From the NCBI RefSeq assembly GCF_030282825.1, contig NZ_JASTZU010000041.1:62001-126000 (forward strand): a DNA stretch of 64,000 bases. Direction: 5' to 3'. Position numbers and translations under genes: made by a program. This DNA comes from Aquibacillus rhizosphaerae. Its GTDB lineage: Bacteria; Bacillota; Bacilli; Bacillales; Amphibacillaceae. The notes under the pieces are model-generated. The model worked only from the letters and a program-made list of their open reading frames with translations. It was not told where the DNA came from and did no database searches. Shown piece by piece: positions 1 through 10,754 of this stretch; positions within the stretch are counted from its first letter, which is position 1, and every line of letters starts with the position of its first letter.

Positions 1-1
1 A

Positions 2-289
2 TTTGGGATCGATCAAGCAAATGAAGGAATAGCTAATACTAGGGGATACACAGCCACTAACTTTGAAGATGCCATTGATTCAGGAATAAATGAAGATGGT
101 TCTTATGAAGTCAACGTAATGGGTGAAGATTTTGAACAGATAAACTTAGAGGATAAAGAGCTAGAATATGAAGAGGTTCAAACAAATCATTTCACCCAAA
201 AGCTTGCTGGTAATTTGGAAAATAGTGTGAAGTGGTTCTATAATCAGGTCATCGATACTGCATACCAAATAGCACAAGTCTTTTTCTAG
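2..289 (+). CDS. yqxA: YqxA-like protein (DUF3679), C-terminal part
   Basis: An open frame runs from the window edge to a TAG stop, giving 95 residues with no start inside the window. The first residues read FGIDQANEGI followed by TRGY, which resembles the GxQxANEGMxxxKGY region of YqxA, a small membrane-associated protein of unknown role. In B. subtilis yqxA lies between spoIIP and lepA, and here the frame ends just upstream of lepA. The C-terminal segment (SVKWFYNQVIDTAYQ) is amphipathic. Identification rests on position plus weak motif similarity. The N-terminal membrane segment must lie outside the window. Confidence 0.6.
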   Translation, partial: FGIDQANEGIANTRGYTATNFEDAIDSGINEDGSYEVNVMGEDFEQINLEDKELEYEEVQTNHFTQKLAGNLENSVKWFYNQVIDTAYQIAQVFF

Positions 290-458
290 GAAATGAAAAT
301 AGTAATAGATTGAAAAAAGTTAATAAAATAGGTCGAAGTATTCTTAGTAGGGGCTTCTAAAGCATGTTAAGTGGACATGATTAAACAAGTGCGAATCGAA
401 TTATCAAACAAATTATGCTGTTCTAAACCAGACTGATTGAGGATTAACTTTATTTTTA

Positions 459-487
459 TTGAATCTAATTGCTTCGACTGCTATAAT
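459..487 (+). promoter_or_regulatory. SigA-type promoter upstream of lepA
   Basis: TTGAAT (459-464), a 17-nt spacer and TATAAT (482-487) form a good vegetative promoter. A TG one base before the -10 hexamer makes it an extended -10. It sits about 40 nt upstream of the lepA start, so lepA probably has its own transcription start. Confidence 0.6.
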
Positions 488-527
488 CAATCCTAGTATT
501 GTTGCTCGAAAATAGGAGTGATCACCA

Positions 528-2342
528 TTGACAAAAGGTAGAAATCAGAGTAGAGTACGAAATTTTTCAATTATTGCACATATTGATCACGGGAAGTCGA
601 CATTGGCTGACCGTATATTAGAAAAAACGAAAGCACTAACATCTAGAGAAATGAAAGAGCAGTTCTTAGATGGAATGGATTTAGAACGTGAACGCGGAAT
701 CACAATTAAACTTAATGCTGTTCAATTAAAGTATCAACAAGAAAATGGCGATGAATATTTGTTTCATCTTATTGATACCCCTGGTCACGTCGATTTTACA
801 TATGAAGTATCTAGAAGCCTTGCTGCTTGTGAAGGTGCTATTTTAGTAGTAGATGCTGCCCAGGGAATTGAAGCACAAACGCTTGCTAATGTTTATTTGG
901 CTTTGGATAACGATTTGGAAATTATCCCAGTTATAAATAAAATTGACTTGCCAAGCGCTGATCCAGAAAGAGTAAAGCAAGAGATTACGGATGTAATCGG
1001 AATTGATGGCGAGGAAGCTATCTTGGCCAGTGCCAAATCAGGTATTGGAATCGAAGAGATTTTATCGCGTATTGTCGAAAAAATACCTGCACCTTCGGGT
1101 AATCCGGAGGAACCATTAAAAGCATTAATTTTTGATTCTTTATATGATTCTTATCGGGGTGTTGTTGCCTATGTATGTATTAAAGAAGGATCTGTAAAAG
1201 TAGGCGATAAGATTAAAATGATGGCTACGGGTAAAGAATTCGAAGTAAATGAAATTGGTGTGTTTACTCCGAAACCAGTTCCGCAAAATGAGTTATCGGT
1301 AGGAGATGTTGGTTACTTAACAGCATCGATCAAAAATGTTGGCGACACAAGGGTTGGTGATACAATCACTCTAAGCAATAACCCTGCAGAACAGGCGTTA
1401 CCAGGTTATCGTCGCTTAAATCCTATGGTTTTTTGTGGGTTGTATCCAGTGGACTCTAATAATTATAATGATTTAAGAGAAGCTCTTGAAAGACTAGAAT
1501 TAAATGATTCGTCTTTGCAATATGAGGCAGAAACATCTCAAGCATTAGGTTTTGGTTTCCGATGTGGTTTCTTAGGTCTTCTTCATATGGAGATTATCCA
1601 AGAAAGAATTGAAAGAGAATTTAACATTGATCTTATTACTACAGCACCAAGTGTTATTTATCAGGTGCAACTTACTGATGAGTCTGAATTGCAAATTGAC
1701 AATCCGTCATTTATGCCAGATACACAAAAAGTAAAAGAAATCCGGGAACCATACGTAAAGGCAACAATTATGGTCCCAAATGATTTCGTAGGGGCAGTTA
1801 TGGAACTTTGCCAGAAAAAACGTGGTGATTTTCTAGATATGCAATACATGGATGATAGTCGTGTCAATGTTGTCTATGAAATTCCATTATCTGAAATTGT
1901 TTATGATTTCTTTGATCAGTTAAAGTCTCAAACTAAAGGTTATGCATCATTTGATTACGAAATGATTGGATATAAGGAATCCACCTTAGTGAAAATGGAT
2001 ATATGGTTAAATGGTGAAACAATAGATGCACTGTCCTTTATTGTTCATAAAGACTTTTCGTTTGAAAGAGGAAAGCAGATAGTAGAGAAATTGAAAAAAT
2101 TAATACCTAGACAACAGTTTGAAGTGCCAATTCAAGCAGCAGTAGGAAATAAAATTGTTGCGCGTTCAACGATAAAAGCAATGCGTAAAAACGTACTTTC
2201 AAAATGTTATGGTGGCGATATTTCAAGAAAAAGAAAATTGCTTGAAAAACAAAAAGAAGGTAAAAAACGCATGAAGATGGTAGGGTCAGTTGAGGTACCA
2301 CAAGAAGCATTTATGGCCGTTCTTCGTATGGATGATGATTAA
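528..2342 (+). CDS. lepA: Elongation factor 4 (LepA) ribosome GTPase
   Basis: LepA is a translational GTPase that binds the ribosome, acts on stalled or mis-translocated complexes and is linked to ribosome biogenesis. The 604-residue product has the P-loop AHIDHGKST at residues 17-25, the switch I motif [13 protein letters not shown], and NKID with a following LP. The EF-G-like domains follow, and the end is the LepA-specific basic C-terminal domain ([16 protein letters not shown]). The TTG start is chosen because AGGAG lies 9 nt upstream at 514-518. Length matches the family. An extended -10 promoter sits just upstream and a hairpin follows the stop. Confidence 0.97.
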   Translation: MTKGRNQSRVRNFSIIAHIDHGKSTLADRILEKTKALTSREMKEQFLDGMDLERERGITIKLNAVQLKYQQENGDEYLFHLIDTPGHVDFTYEVSRSLAACEGAILVVDAAQGIEAQTLANVYLALDNDLEIIPVINKIDLPSADPERVKQEITDVIGIDGEEAILASAKSGIGIEEILSRIVEKIPAPSGNPEEPLKALIFDSLYDSYRGVVAYVCIKEGSVKVGDKIKMMATGKEFEVNEIGVFTPKPVPQNELSVGDVGYLTASIKNVGDTRVGDTITLSNNPAEQALPGYRRLNPMVFCGLYPVDSNNYNDLREALERLELNDSSLQYEAETSQALGFGFRCGFLGLLHMEIIQERIEREFNIDLITTAPSVIYQVQLTDESELQIDNPSFMPDTQKVKEIREPYVKATIMVPNDFVGAVMELCQKKRGDFLDMQYMDDSRVNVVYEIPLSEIVYDFFDQLKSQTKGYASFDYEMIGYKESTLVKMDIWLNGETIDALSFIVHKDFSFERGKQIVEKLKKLIPRQQFEVPIQAAVGNKIVARSTIKAMRKNVLSKCYGGDISRKRKLLEKQKEGKKRMKMVGSVEVPQEAFMAVLRMDDD

Positions 2343-2356
2343 TAGTAGCACCTTGG

Positions 2357-2384
2357 CCCTTGTCGATTAAGTTGACAAGGGTTT
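2357..2384 (+). terminator. Probable lepA terminator
   Basis: CCCTTGTC (2357-2364) and GACAAGGG (2374-2381) form a perfect 8-bp stem with a 9-nt loop just after the lepA stop. Only three T residues follow, so termination may be incomplete. Confidence 0.45.
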
Positions 2385-2657
2385 CGCACTTATAATAAAG
2401 GTATATAACTTTTATTGTTCTGTGTTTCTAAAATTTATAGAATTCTATGTAGCTACTATGTTGATTTGCGCTCCGTGAAACGCTTCAGCTTTCTCGGAAG
2501 AAAACCGTTCCCTGAAAAAGCCCCCCTTTTTATGCAGCGCAGATTGTAAAAAATGGCAGAAATCCAGGTCAAGCGGATTTTTGATCATTACGAAGGTTTA
2601 AAATCTTTCATAAAGCCCAAAATTAAAATCACTAAAAATAAGTGTTAACCAAAATAC
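2385..2657. other. Intergenic block with repeat-like, GC-richer core
   Basis: No gene is visible between lepA and hemW. The core at about 2461-2600 is richer in G+C than its surroundings. Its stretch CCCTGAAAAAGCC followed by CTTTTT and GCAGCG resembles the central part of the MITE-like elements at 13.2 kb and 43.4 kb (CTTGAAAAAGAAC, CTTTTT, GCGTG). It may be a degraded member of that family without recognisable ends. Confidence 0.35.
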
Positions 2658-2672
2658 AAGGAGATGAAATTT

Positions 2673-3830
2673 ATGGTTTCATCCGTTTATATCCATATAC
2701 CATTTTGTGAAAAAATTTGTCATTACTGTGATTTCACAAAATTCTTTTATGAAGAAAAGATGGCCGATGATTACATTGAAGCATTAAGAAAAGAAGTATC
2801 AACATATATTAAAGAACCTAAGAAAAAAATGAAAACTATTTTTGTTGGTGGAGGAACACCAACTGCATTAAACAACCGACAACTTGAAAGCTTACTAAAG
2901 ATTATCGATAGTCATTTTGATGTTGGACAATGTGAGGAATTTTCATTTGAAGCAAATCCTGGAGATTTGAACAGAGAAAAGATAAAGTTATTAAAAGATT
3001 ATGGTGTAAATCGTATCTCGATGGGTGTTCAGGTATTTGATGATGTGATGCTAGAACAACTTGGTAGACTTCATCGGATTGAAGATGTGTATGCAAATGT
3101 CGATGCGCTTAAACAATATGGTATTAACAACATTAGTATTGACTTAATTTATAGTTTGCCAAACCAGACTTTAGACCATTTAGAACGAACATTGAACGAG
3201 GCACTATCATTCGATTTGCCACATTACTCTGCATATTCACTACAGATAGAACCTAAAACCGTATTTTATCAAAGGTATAAAACAGGAAAGTTAATAAAAC
3301 CAAAAGAGGAAGTAGAGGCAAATATGTTTCAACTTCTAAGGGGAAAAATGCAGTCACATGGCAAAATGCAATATGAAATCAGTAACTTTTCGATACCTGG
3401 ATATGAGAGTCAACATAATCTAACTTATTGGAATAATGATTATTATTTCGGTTTTGGAGCAGGGGCACATGGTTATTTACCAGGTAAGAGAATTGTTAAT
3501 TTAAGACCATTCCCAGCATATGTTAAAAAAGCAAATGAAGACGGGTTACCCGTATTACACACAGAAGAAATTGGATTGAAAGAACAAATTGAAGAAGAAA
3601 TGTTTTTAGGATTGCGTAAGTTACAGGGAGTTTCAAAGAATCAGTTCCTTAACAAGTTTGGGGTAGAGATGACGGACCTTTATAAACATGCAATCCATAT
3701 CCTTTCGCAAAAAGGATGGGTACAGGAGAATGACGACTGCCTTCAATTGACAGAGGATGGTCTTTTGTTTGGAAATGAAGTTTTTCAAGAATTTTTGTTA
3801 GAACCAGATTCTTTGAAGCTTTCGAATTGA
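2673..3830 (+). CDS. hemW: Heme chaperone HemW, radical SAM family
   Basis: HemW belongs to the family once annotated as oxygen-independent coproporphyrinogen III oxidase. Members with this architecture bind and deliver heme rather than oxidise coproporphyrinogen. The radical-SAM cluster motif is C12-x3-C16-x2-C19 followed by DF, with a GGGTPT motif near residue 60. The heme-binding type HNxxYW motif is present as HNLTYW, followed by GFGAGAHG. I place the start at ATG 2673 because AAGGAG (2658-2663) lies 9 nt upstream; an in-frame ATG at 2664 abuts that ribosome site. Product 385 residues. It sits between lepA and the heat-shock operon as in B. subtilis. Confidence 0.93.
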   Translation: MVSSVYIHIPFCEKICHYCDFTKFFYEEKMADDYIEALRKEVSTYIKEPKKKMKTIFVGGGTPTALNNRQLESLLKIIDSHFDVGQCEEFSFEANPGDLNREKIKLLKDYGVNRISMGVQVFDDVMLEQLGRLHRIEDVYANVDALKQYGINNISIDLIYSLPNQTLDHLERTLNEALSFDLPHYSAYSLQIEPKTVFYQRYKTGKLIKPKEEVEANMFQLLRGKMQSHGKMQYEISNFSIPGYESQHNLTYWNNDYYFGFGAGAHGYLPGKRIVNLRPFPAYVKKANEDGLPVLHTEEIGLKEQIEEEMFLGLRKLQGVSKNQFLNKFGVEMTDLYKHAIHILSQKGWVQENDDCLQLTEDGLLFGNEVFQEFLLEPDSLKLSN

Positions 3831-3855
3831 CAATCGCACTAGCTTTTGATAATTT
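3827..3855 (+). promoter_or_regulatory. SigA-type promoter of the hrcA-dnaK operon
   Basis: TTGACA (3827-3832), a 17-nt spacer and TAATTT (3850-3855) precede CIRCE. The perfect -35 box overlaps the hemW stop codon. The -10 hexamer is weaker, and GATAAT at 3848 is an alternative with shorter spacing. Confidence 0.6.
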
Positions 3856-3865
3856 AATAATAGAT

Positions 3866-3892
3866 TTAGCACTCGTTAGCTAAGAGTGCTAA
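3866..3892 (+). promoter_or_regulatory. CIRCE operator, HrcA binding site
   Basis: TTAGCACTC (3866-3874), nine bases and GAGTGCTAA (3884-3892) match the CIRCE consensus exactly. It lies between the promoter and the hrcA start. The known role is HrcA-mediated repression released on heat shock when GroEL becomes occupied. Confidence 0.97.
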
Positions 3893-3907
3893 CAGAGGTG
3901 ATCATCG

Positions 3908-4930
3908 ATGTTATCAAATAGACAATTGTTAGTACTACAAGTTATTATTGATGAATTCATCCAAACGGCGCAACCGATTGGTTCACGTTCTATTTCTAAA
4001 AAGGATGAAGTGTCATTTAGTTCTGCTACAATTCGAAACGAAATGGCGGACTTAGAAGAGCTGGGTTTTATTGAAAAAACTCACTCTTCTTCGGGTAGAG
4101 TACCTTCAGAAAAAGGATACCGCTTTTATGTAGACCACCTATTATCTCCTTTTCATTTGTCAAATAATGATATGAGTATGATTACACACACGTTTGAAAA
4201 GGGTATGGTTGAATTTGAGCAAGTTGTTCAAAAGTCAGCTAAGGTGTTATCAGACTTAACTAATTACACTTCAATTATTTTAGGACCTGAAGTTTTTGAG
4301 ACAAAGCTAAAGCAACTACAAATAATTAGCTTATCTCCACAAACTGCAGTAGCGATATTAGTTACAAATACAGGTCATGTAGAACATAGGTCGTTTAGCG
4401 TCCCTACAGAAATTCATCCAAGTGATTTAGAGAAGTTGGTTAATATCTTAAACGAAAGACTAGTTGATGTACCAATTATTCAACTACATGAGATGCTTTC
4501 AAAGGAAATTGCAATATTACTGAACACTTATACGGATGATTTTGACTTAGCATACCATTATTTAAGAGCTGCATTATTTGACGAACAACCAGTGAAACTT
4601 TATGTTGGTGGTAAGACGAATATAATGATGCAACCCGAATTTAAAGATGTAAACAAAATAAGGTCGCTTTATTCCATCATAGAACAAGAAGAGGAAATGG
4701 CTGATTTGCTTCGTTCTAGTAAGGATGGTATTAAAGTATCTATTGGCCAAGAAAACAAAATGGATGCTATGCAACATTGCAGTTTAATTACTGCGACGTA
4801 TTCGCTTGGTGACCAACAAATGGGTACCATAGCTTTATTAGGACCAACTCGAATGGAATATTCACGTGTTATCTCACTAGTTAATGTGCTTTCTGCTCGA
4901 TTAACTAAGACATTTCATTCTTGGTATTAA
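3908..4930 (+). CDS. hrcA: Heat-inducible transcription repressor HrcA
   Basis: HrcA represses class I heat-shock genes by binding CIRCE. The 340-residue product starts with a winged-helix domain (residues 1-75, with SFSSATIRNEMADLEELGFI as the recognition region and SSGRVPSEKGYRFYVD next). A GAF-like dimerisation domain follows, interrupted by the usual insert. The ATG has the ribosome site AGAGGTG upstream. A perfect CIRCE lies 16 bp before the start, so the gene should repress itself and the whole downstream operon. Confidence 0.97.
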   Translation: MLSNRQLLVLQVIIDEFIQTAQPIGSRSISKKDEVSFSSATIRNEMADLEELGFIEKTHSSSGRVPSEKGYRFYVDHLLSPFHLSNNDMSMITHTFEKGMVEFEQVVQKSAKVLSDLTNYTSIILGPEVFETKLKQLQIISLSPQTAVAILVTNTGHVEHRSFSVPTEIHPSDLEKLVNILNERLVDVPIIQLHEMLSKEIAILLNTYTDDFDLAYHYLRAALFDEQPVKLYVGGKTNIMMQPEFKDVNKIRSLYSIIEQEEEMADLLRSSKDGIKVSIGQENKMDAMQHCSLITATYSLGDQQMGTIALLGPTRMEYSRVISLVNVLSARLTKTFHSWY

Positions 4931-4937
4931 TTTTCCT

Positions 4938-5030
4938 AATAAAGGGTATAGATGGAAGTGGTGGGGAGTTTTCCCATCCTTTATTTCTGTTTTGCTGGAC
5001 ATACTAGCTTTAAACTTTGTAGTCCAGCAA
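4938..5030 (+). other. Structured hrcA-grpE spacer with inverted repeats
   Basis: The spacer has two dyads: AAAGG/CCTTT with an inner GATGG/CCATC between 4942 and 4985, and a perfect 9-bp pair TTGCTGGAC (4992-5000) / GTCCAGCAA (5022-5030) without a T-run. In B. subtilis the dnaK operon transcript is processed between hrcA and grpE next to a stem-loop. This one is in the right place for that role. Confidence 0.5.
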
Positions 5031-5120
5031 TAATTTGTAAAACGAAATGATTTATTTACAGAGTCATTCGTGATATATTCAACAAGGCTATATTATAGGA
5101 TGTTTTAGGAGGTGACAGTC

Positions 5121-5681
5121 GTGGAAAAAAAGGAAGAAGTGCATGAACAAAATAACACAGAAGAAGTGGTAGAAGAAGTAGATCAAGAACTTGTTGAAGA
5201 GGATACAAATGAAGAATCTAGTGATACTGAGGATTCAGAAATCGAAGTCCTACAACGAGAAAAAGATGATATCTATCAACGATTGTTAAGGGTGCAAGCT
5301 GAATATGATAATTTCCGCAAACGTACACAGAAAGAAAAAGAAGCGGATCGTAAATATAGATCGCAATCACTTATAACAGAATTATTGCCAGTAGTTGATA
5401 GCTTTGAAAGAGCATTACAGATAGAGATTAAAGATGAATCTGCTGGGGGTGTCGTAGAAGGCCTGAAAATGGTGTATCGACAATTAGCAGATGCCTTGCA
5501 AAAAGAAGGCGTTGAAGAAATTAAAACAACGGGTGAATCATTCGATCCACACTTACACCAAGCGGTCATGCAGGTGGAAGATGATCAATATGAATCCAAT
5601 GTTGTCGTAGAGGAATTGCAAAAAGGATACAAACTAAAAGATCGGGTTATTCGCCCGGCAATGGTAAAAGTAAACCAATAA
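5121..5681 (+). CDS. grpE: Nucleotide exchange factor GrpE
   Basis: GrpE releases ADP from DnaK. The 186-residue product has a very acidic N-terminal tail (about 45 residues), a long coiled coil containing [19 protein letters not shown], and a C-terminal beta-domain with [16 protein letters not shown] and [17 protein letters not shown], all typical. The GTG at 5121 is preferred because AGGAGG (5107-5112) lies 8 nt upstream; the in-frame GTG at 5112 overlaps that site. The gene is second in the CIRCE operon, 30 bp before dnaK. Confidence 0.96.
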   Translation: MEKKEEVHEQNNTEEVVEEVDQELVEEDTNEESSDTEDSEIEVLQREKDDIYQRLLRVQAEYDNFRKRTQKEKEADRKYRSQSLITELLPVVDSFERALQIEIKDESAGGVVEGLKMVYRQLADALQKEGVEEIKTTGESFDPHLHQAVMQVEDDQYESNVVVEELQKGYKLKDRVIRPAMVKVNQ

Positions 5682-7547
<1,866 letters not shown>

Positions 7548-7588
7548 TACGTAAAACTTTAGGCGAGCAAACTTAGCTAGTAAACATG

Positions 7589-7627
7589 AAAAGTCAAAGT
7601 CAGGTTCTTCTTGACTTTGACTTTTTT
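7589..7627 (+). terminator. Terminator between dnaK and dnaJ
   Basis: A perfect 14-bp stem (7589-7602 with 7612-7625) closes a 9-nt loop and ends in a T-run. It should reduce transcription into dnaJ, matching the intra-operon terminator known after dnaK in B. subtilis. Confidence 0.9.
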
Positions 7628-7708
7628 CATAAATGTTCGCTACATAGTTATCTGTTTCATACCGCGGAAATATAGGAGAAAGTCATAGTTTTTATAAGAT
7701 GAATACAT

Positions 7709-7738
7709 TTGCTCTAAAAATAGATTCAATGTTATTAT
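7709..7738 (+). promoter_or_regulatory. Possible internal promoter for dnaJ
   Basis: TTGCTC (7709-7714), 18 nt and TATTAT (7733-7738) lie between the dnaK terminator and dnaJ. An internal vegetative promoter is known at this place in B. subtilis. The -35 box is weak. Confidence 0.4.
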
Positions 7739-7778
7739 AAACTCTATGCAAAAGAAGAGTCGGGAGAGTGATCGTCAA

Positions 7779-8903
7779 GTGAGTAAACGAGACTATTATG
7801 AAATTTTAGGTGTTTCTAAAGATGCATCAAAGGAAGAAATGAAAAAAGCTTACCGTAAGTTAGCTCGAAAATATCACCCAGATGTTAACAAAGAGGAAAA
7901 TGCTGCTGATAAGTTTAAAGAAGCAAAAGAAGCGTACGAAGTATTAGGCGATGAGCAAAAACGCGCACAATACGATCAATTTGGCCATTCAGGGCCACAG
8001 GGTCAAGGATTTGGTGGCGGATTTGGTGGTGCAGAAGATTTCGGTGGATTTGGCGATATTTTTGATATGTTTTTTGGTGGCGGTCGTCGCCGCGATCCAA
8101 ACGCACCTAGACAAGGTGCTGATTTGCAATATACGATGACATTAGATTTTGAAGAGGCTATTTTTGGAAAAGAATCAGATGTTGAAATTCCGAAAGAAGA
8201 ATCTTGTGATACATGTAATGGTTCAGGAGCTAAGCCTGGAACAAGTCCTAAAACGTGTACACATTGTAACGGTTCAGGGCAACTTAATATGGAACAAAAC
8301 ACACCGTTTGGCCGTGTAGTAAATAAAAGAGTGTGTCACCATTGTCAAGGATCAGGAAAGATTATTCCCGAAAAGTGTAATACATGTGGTGGAGCGGGAA
8401 CAGTTAACAAACGTAAAAAGATTCACATTAGTATTCCAGCTGGAATTGATGAAGGACAACAAATAAGAGTTTCAGGTCAAGGTGAGCCGGGTGTTAATGG
8501 TGGACCATCTGGTGATTTATATGTTGTTATTCAAGTTAAACCACATGAATTTTATCAACGTGAAGGCGATCATATATTCTGTGAAATGCCAATTACATTT
8601 GCTCAAGCTGCACTCGGTGATGAAATACAGATTCCAACCGTACATGGAAAGGTGAAACTAAAAGTACCAGCAGGAACGCAAACAGGGAAAACTTTCCGTT
8701 TAAAAGGAAAGGGAGCACCAAATGTTCGTGGTTATGGACATGGAGATCAACATGTAAAAATTAGGGTCATTACACCGACTAATCTAAATGAACGCCAAAA
8801 AGAACTATTAAGAGAGTTAAATGATATTAGTGGAGATAAAGCGACAGATGAACATGAAGATTCGTTTTTTCAACGTGTAAAAAGAGCATTTAAAGGTGAA
8901 TGA
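7779..8903 (+). CDS. dnaJ: Chaperone protein DnaJ (Hsp40)
   Basis: DnaJ is the co-chaperone that stimulates DnaK ATPase and presents substrates. The J domain covers residues 1-70 with HPD at 33-35. A Gly/Phe-rich linker follows (about 75-115). The zinc domain has four CxxCxGxG-type repeats: [24 protein letters not shown] and CNTCGGAG. Two C-terminal substrate domains complete the 374-residue type I architecture. The GTG at 7779 gives the usual [12 protein letters not shown] start and has GGGAGAG upstream; a more distal in-frame ATG at 7746 would add 11 atypical residues. Confidence 0.96.
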   Translation: MSKRDYYEILGVSKDASKEEMKKAYRKLARKYHPDVNKEENAADKFKEAKEAYEVLGDEQKRAQYDQFGHSGPQGQGFGGGFGGAEDFGGFGDIFDMFFGGGRRRDPNAPRQGADLQYTMTLDFEEAIFGKESDVEIPKEESCDTCNGSGAKPGTSPKTCTHCNGSGQLNMEQNTPFGRVVNKRVCHHCQGSGKIIPEKCNTCGGAGTVNKRKKIHISIPAGIDEGQQIRVSGQGEPGVNGGPSGDLYVVIQVKPHEFYQREGDHIFCEMPITFAQAALGDEIQIPTVHGKVKLKVPAGTQTGKTFRLKGKGAPNVRGYGHGDQHVKIRVITPTNLNERQKELLRELNDISGDKATDEHEDSFFQRVKRAFKGE

Positions 8904-9034
8904 TAAAGATTCAGTAAAAAAAGCTTGATAGCATATGGTTTTGCAATTTGATTTATCATTTAGATAAAAGTAATAAATGGCCCAACTGACCATGTTTTAA
9001 TTTGGTCTAAATATAGACGAAATGAGTTGATCTT

Positions 9035-9973
9035 TTGAAGTGGTCTGAATTAAGCATCCATACTACAAATGAGGCAATTGAGCCAATCTCTAACATATTA
9101 CATGAAGCAGGAGCGAGTGGGGTTGTCATCGAAGACCCAAGCGATTTGCTCCAAGAACGTGATACATCCTTTGGAGAGATTTATGAGTTGAATCCAGATG
9201 ATTACCCAGAAGAAGGTGTCATGCTTAAAGCCTATTTACCTATGAATAGCTTCTTAGGTGAAACGGTCGATGAAATTAAGCAGGCTGTAAATAATTTACT
9301 GATTTATGATATCGATTTGGGTGTAAATCAAATTAGTTTAAGCGAAGTTAATGAAGAAGAATGGGCAACTGCGTGGAAAAAATACTATAAGCCTGTGAAA
9401 ATATCAGAAAGAGTAACGATTACTCCTACTTGGGAGGATTATTCACCTGTTTCAAGTGATGAGCTCATCATAGAATTAGATCCGGGAATGGCTTTTGGAA
9501 CAGGAACACATCCTACAACTGTATTAAGTATCCAAGCGTTAGAGCGATATATTAAAAATGGCTATCATGTAATAGATGTGGGTTCAGGTTCTGGAGTCTT
9601 AAGCATTGCTTCTATTTTATTAGGCGCAAAAAAAGTGGATGCCTATGATTTAGATGATATAGCTGTGAAAAGCACCAGACTTAACGCAAAGTTAAATAAA
9701 GTAGATAACAAAATCAGCTCAAAGCAAAATAATCTGTTAAACAATGTTAATCAGCAAGTGGATATTATTGTATCCAATATATTAGCTGAAATTATCATGC
9801 GCTTTGAGCAAGATGCGTTTGATTGTCTTAAGTCTGGTGGTTTTTTTATCACTTCAGGGATAATTCTAGCAAAAAAAGAACAGGTGAAAGAGGCTCTGAT
9901 CTCTGCTGGATTTGAAATTATAGAAGTGAATCAAATGGAAGATTGGATTTCTATCATTGCAAAGAAACAGTAA
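9035..9973 (+). CDS. prmA: Ribosomal protein L11 methyltransferase
   Basis: PrmA methylates ribosomal protein L11. The 312-residue product has the N-terminal recognition domain and a C-terminal Rossmann methyltransferase. Visible motifs are DPGMAFGTGTHPTT, the SAM-binding VIDVGSGSGVLSIAS and the active-site-like SNILAEII. It starts with TTG in a poor ribosome-site context (GAGTTGATC), so the exact start is moderately sure. It follows dnaJ in the same operon order as B. subtilis (yqeT). Confidence 0.94.
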   Translation: MKWSELSIHTTNEAIEPISNILHEAGASGVVIEDPSDLLQERDTSFGEIYELNPDDYPEEGVMLKAYLPMNSFLGETVDEIKQAVNNLLIYDIDLGVNQISLSEVNEEEWATAWKKYYKPVKISERVTITPTWEDYSPVSSDELIIELDPGMAFGTGTHPTTVLSIQALERYIKNGYHVIDVGSGSGVLSIASILLGAKKVDAYDLDDIAVKSTRLNAKLNKVDNKISSKQNNLLNNVNQQVDIIVSNILAEIIMRFEQDAFDCLKSGGFFITSGIILAKKEQVKEALISAGFEIIEVNQMEDWISIIAKKQ

Positions 9974-9993
9974 TAAAGGCAGGTGATCTTGTT

Positions 9994-10749
9994 GTGCAAC
10001 GATATTTTATATCTTCCTCTAATTGGTCTGAGGATGGAAAAGTAGTTATTACGGGTGATGATGTTCATCATATCGTCCGTGTCATGCGAATGGATGTAGA
10101 TGATGAAATTATATGTACTCATCCTAACGGTGAAGCGGCCATTTGTAAGATTATAGAAATATCATCTGATAAGGTATTTGTTAATATAGTTAATTGGAAA
10201 GAAGAACAAGTTGAATTACCTATCCATGTTACAATTGCACAAGGATTGCCAAAGGCTGACAAGCTAGAGTTGATTCTACAAAAAGGTACAGAACTCGGGG
10301 CAAACAAGTTTATACCATTCCAGGCTTCACGATCAATTGTGAAATGGGATCAAAAAAAAGCCGATAAAAAAATAGAACGTTTTAATAAGATCGTAAAAGA
10401 AGCAAGTGAACAGTCACATCGAACACGAATTCCTCATGTTAAATCAGTTTATAGCTTTCAAAAGCTATTAGAGGAAAGTAAGGATTATGATGTTAAGTTA
10501 TTTGCGTTTGAAGAAGAAACACGTTCTAAACAATCTGAAAAGCTCAGTCATATTTTTGATGAAATAAAATTAGGCCAGTCTGTAATTGCTTGCATAGGTC
10601 CAGAAGGTGGCTTTGCTTTAGATGAGGTGACTCTTTTAAAGGAATACGGTTTTTCACCTGTAAGGTTAGGGCCAAGAATACTTAGAACTGAAACTGCTCC
10701 TTTGTATTTCTTATCAAGTATTTCCTATCATTTTGAAGAATTGAGGTGA
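9994..10749 (+). CDS. rsmE: 16S rRNA m3U1498 methyltransferase RsmE
   Basis: RsmE is a SPOUT-class enzyme that methylates U1498 of 16S rRNA. The 251-residue product has the N-terminal PUA-like part (DDVHHIVRVMRMDVDDE). The C-terminal knot follows, with LQKGTELGANKFIPFQ, IGPEGGF and LGPRILRTETAPLY, all diagnostic. GTG 9994 is chosen because homologues begin MQRYF and AGGTGAT lies upstream. It lies 20 bp after prmA. Its stop overlaps the ribosome site of mtaB, implying coupled translation. Confidence 0.93.
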   Translation: MQRYFISSSNWSEDGKVVITGDDVHHIVRVMRMDVDDEIICTHPNGEAAICKIIEISSDKVFVNIVNWKEEQVELPIHVTIAQGLPKADKLELILQKGTELGANKFIPFQASRSIVKWDQKKADKKIERFNKIVKEASEQSHRTRIPHVKSVYSFQKLLEESKDYDVKLFAFEEETRSKQSEKLSHIFDEIKLGQSVIACIGPEGGFALDEVTLLKEYGFSPVRLGPRILRTETAPLYFLSSISYHFEELR

Positions 10750-10754
10750 TGAAA

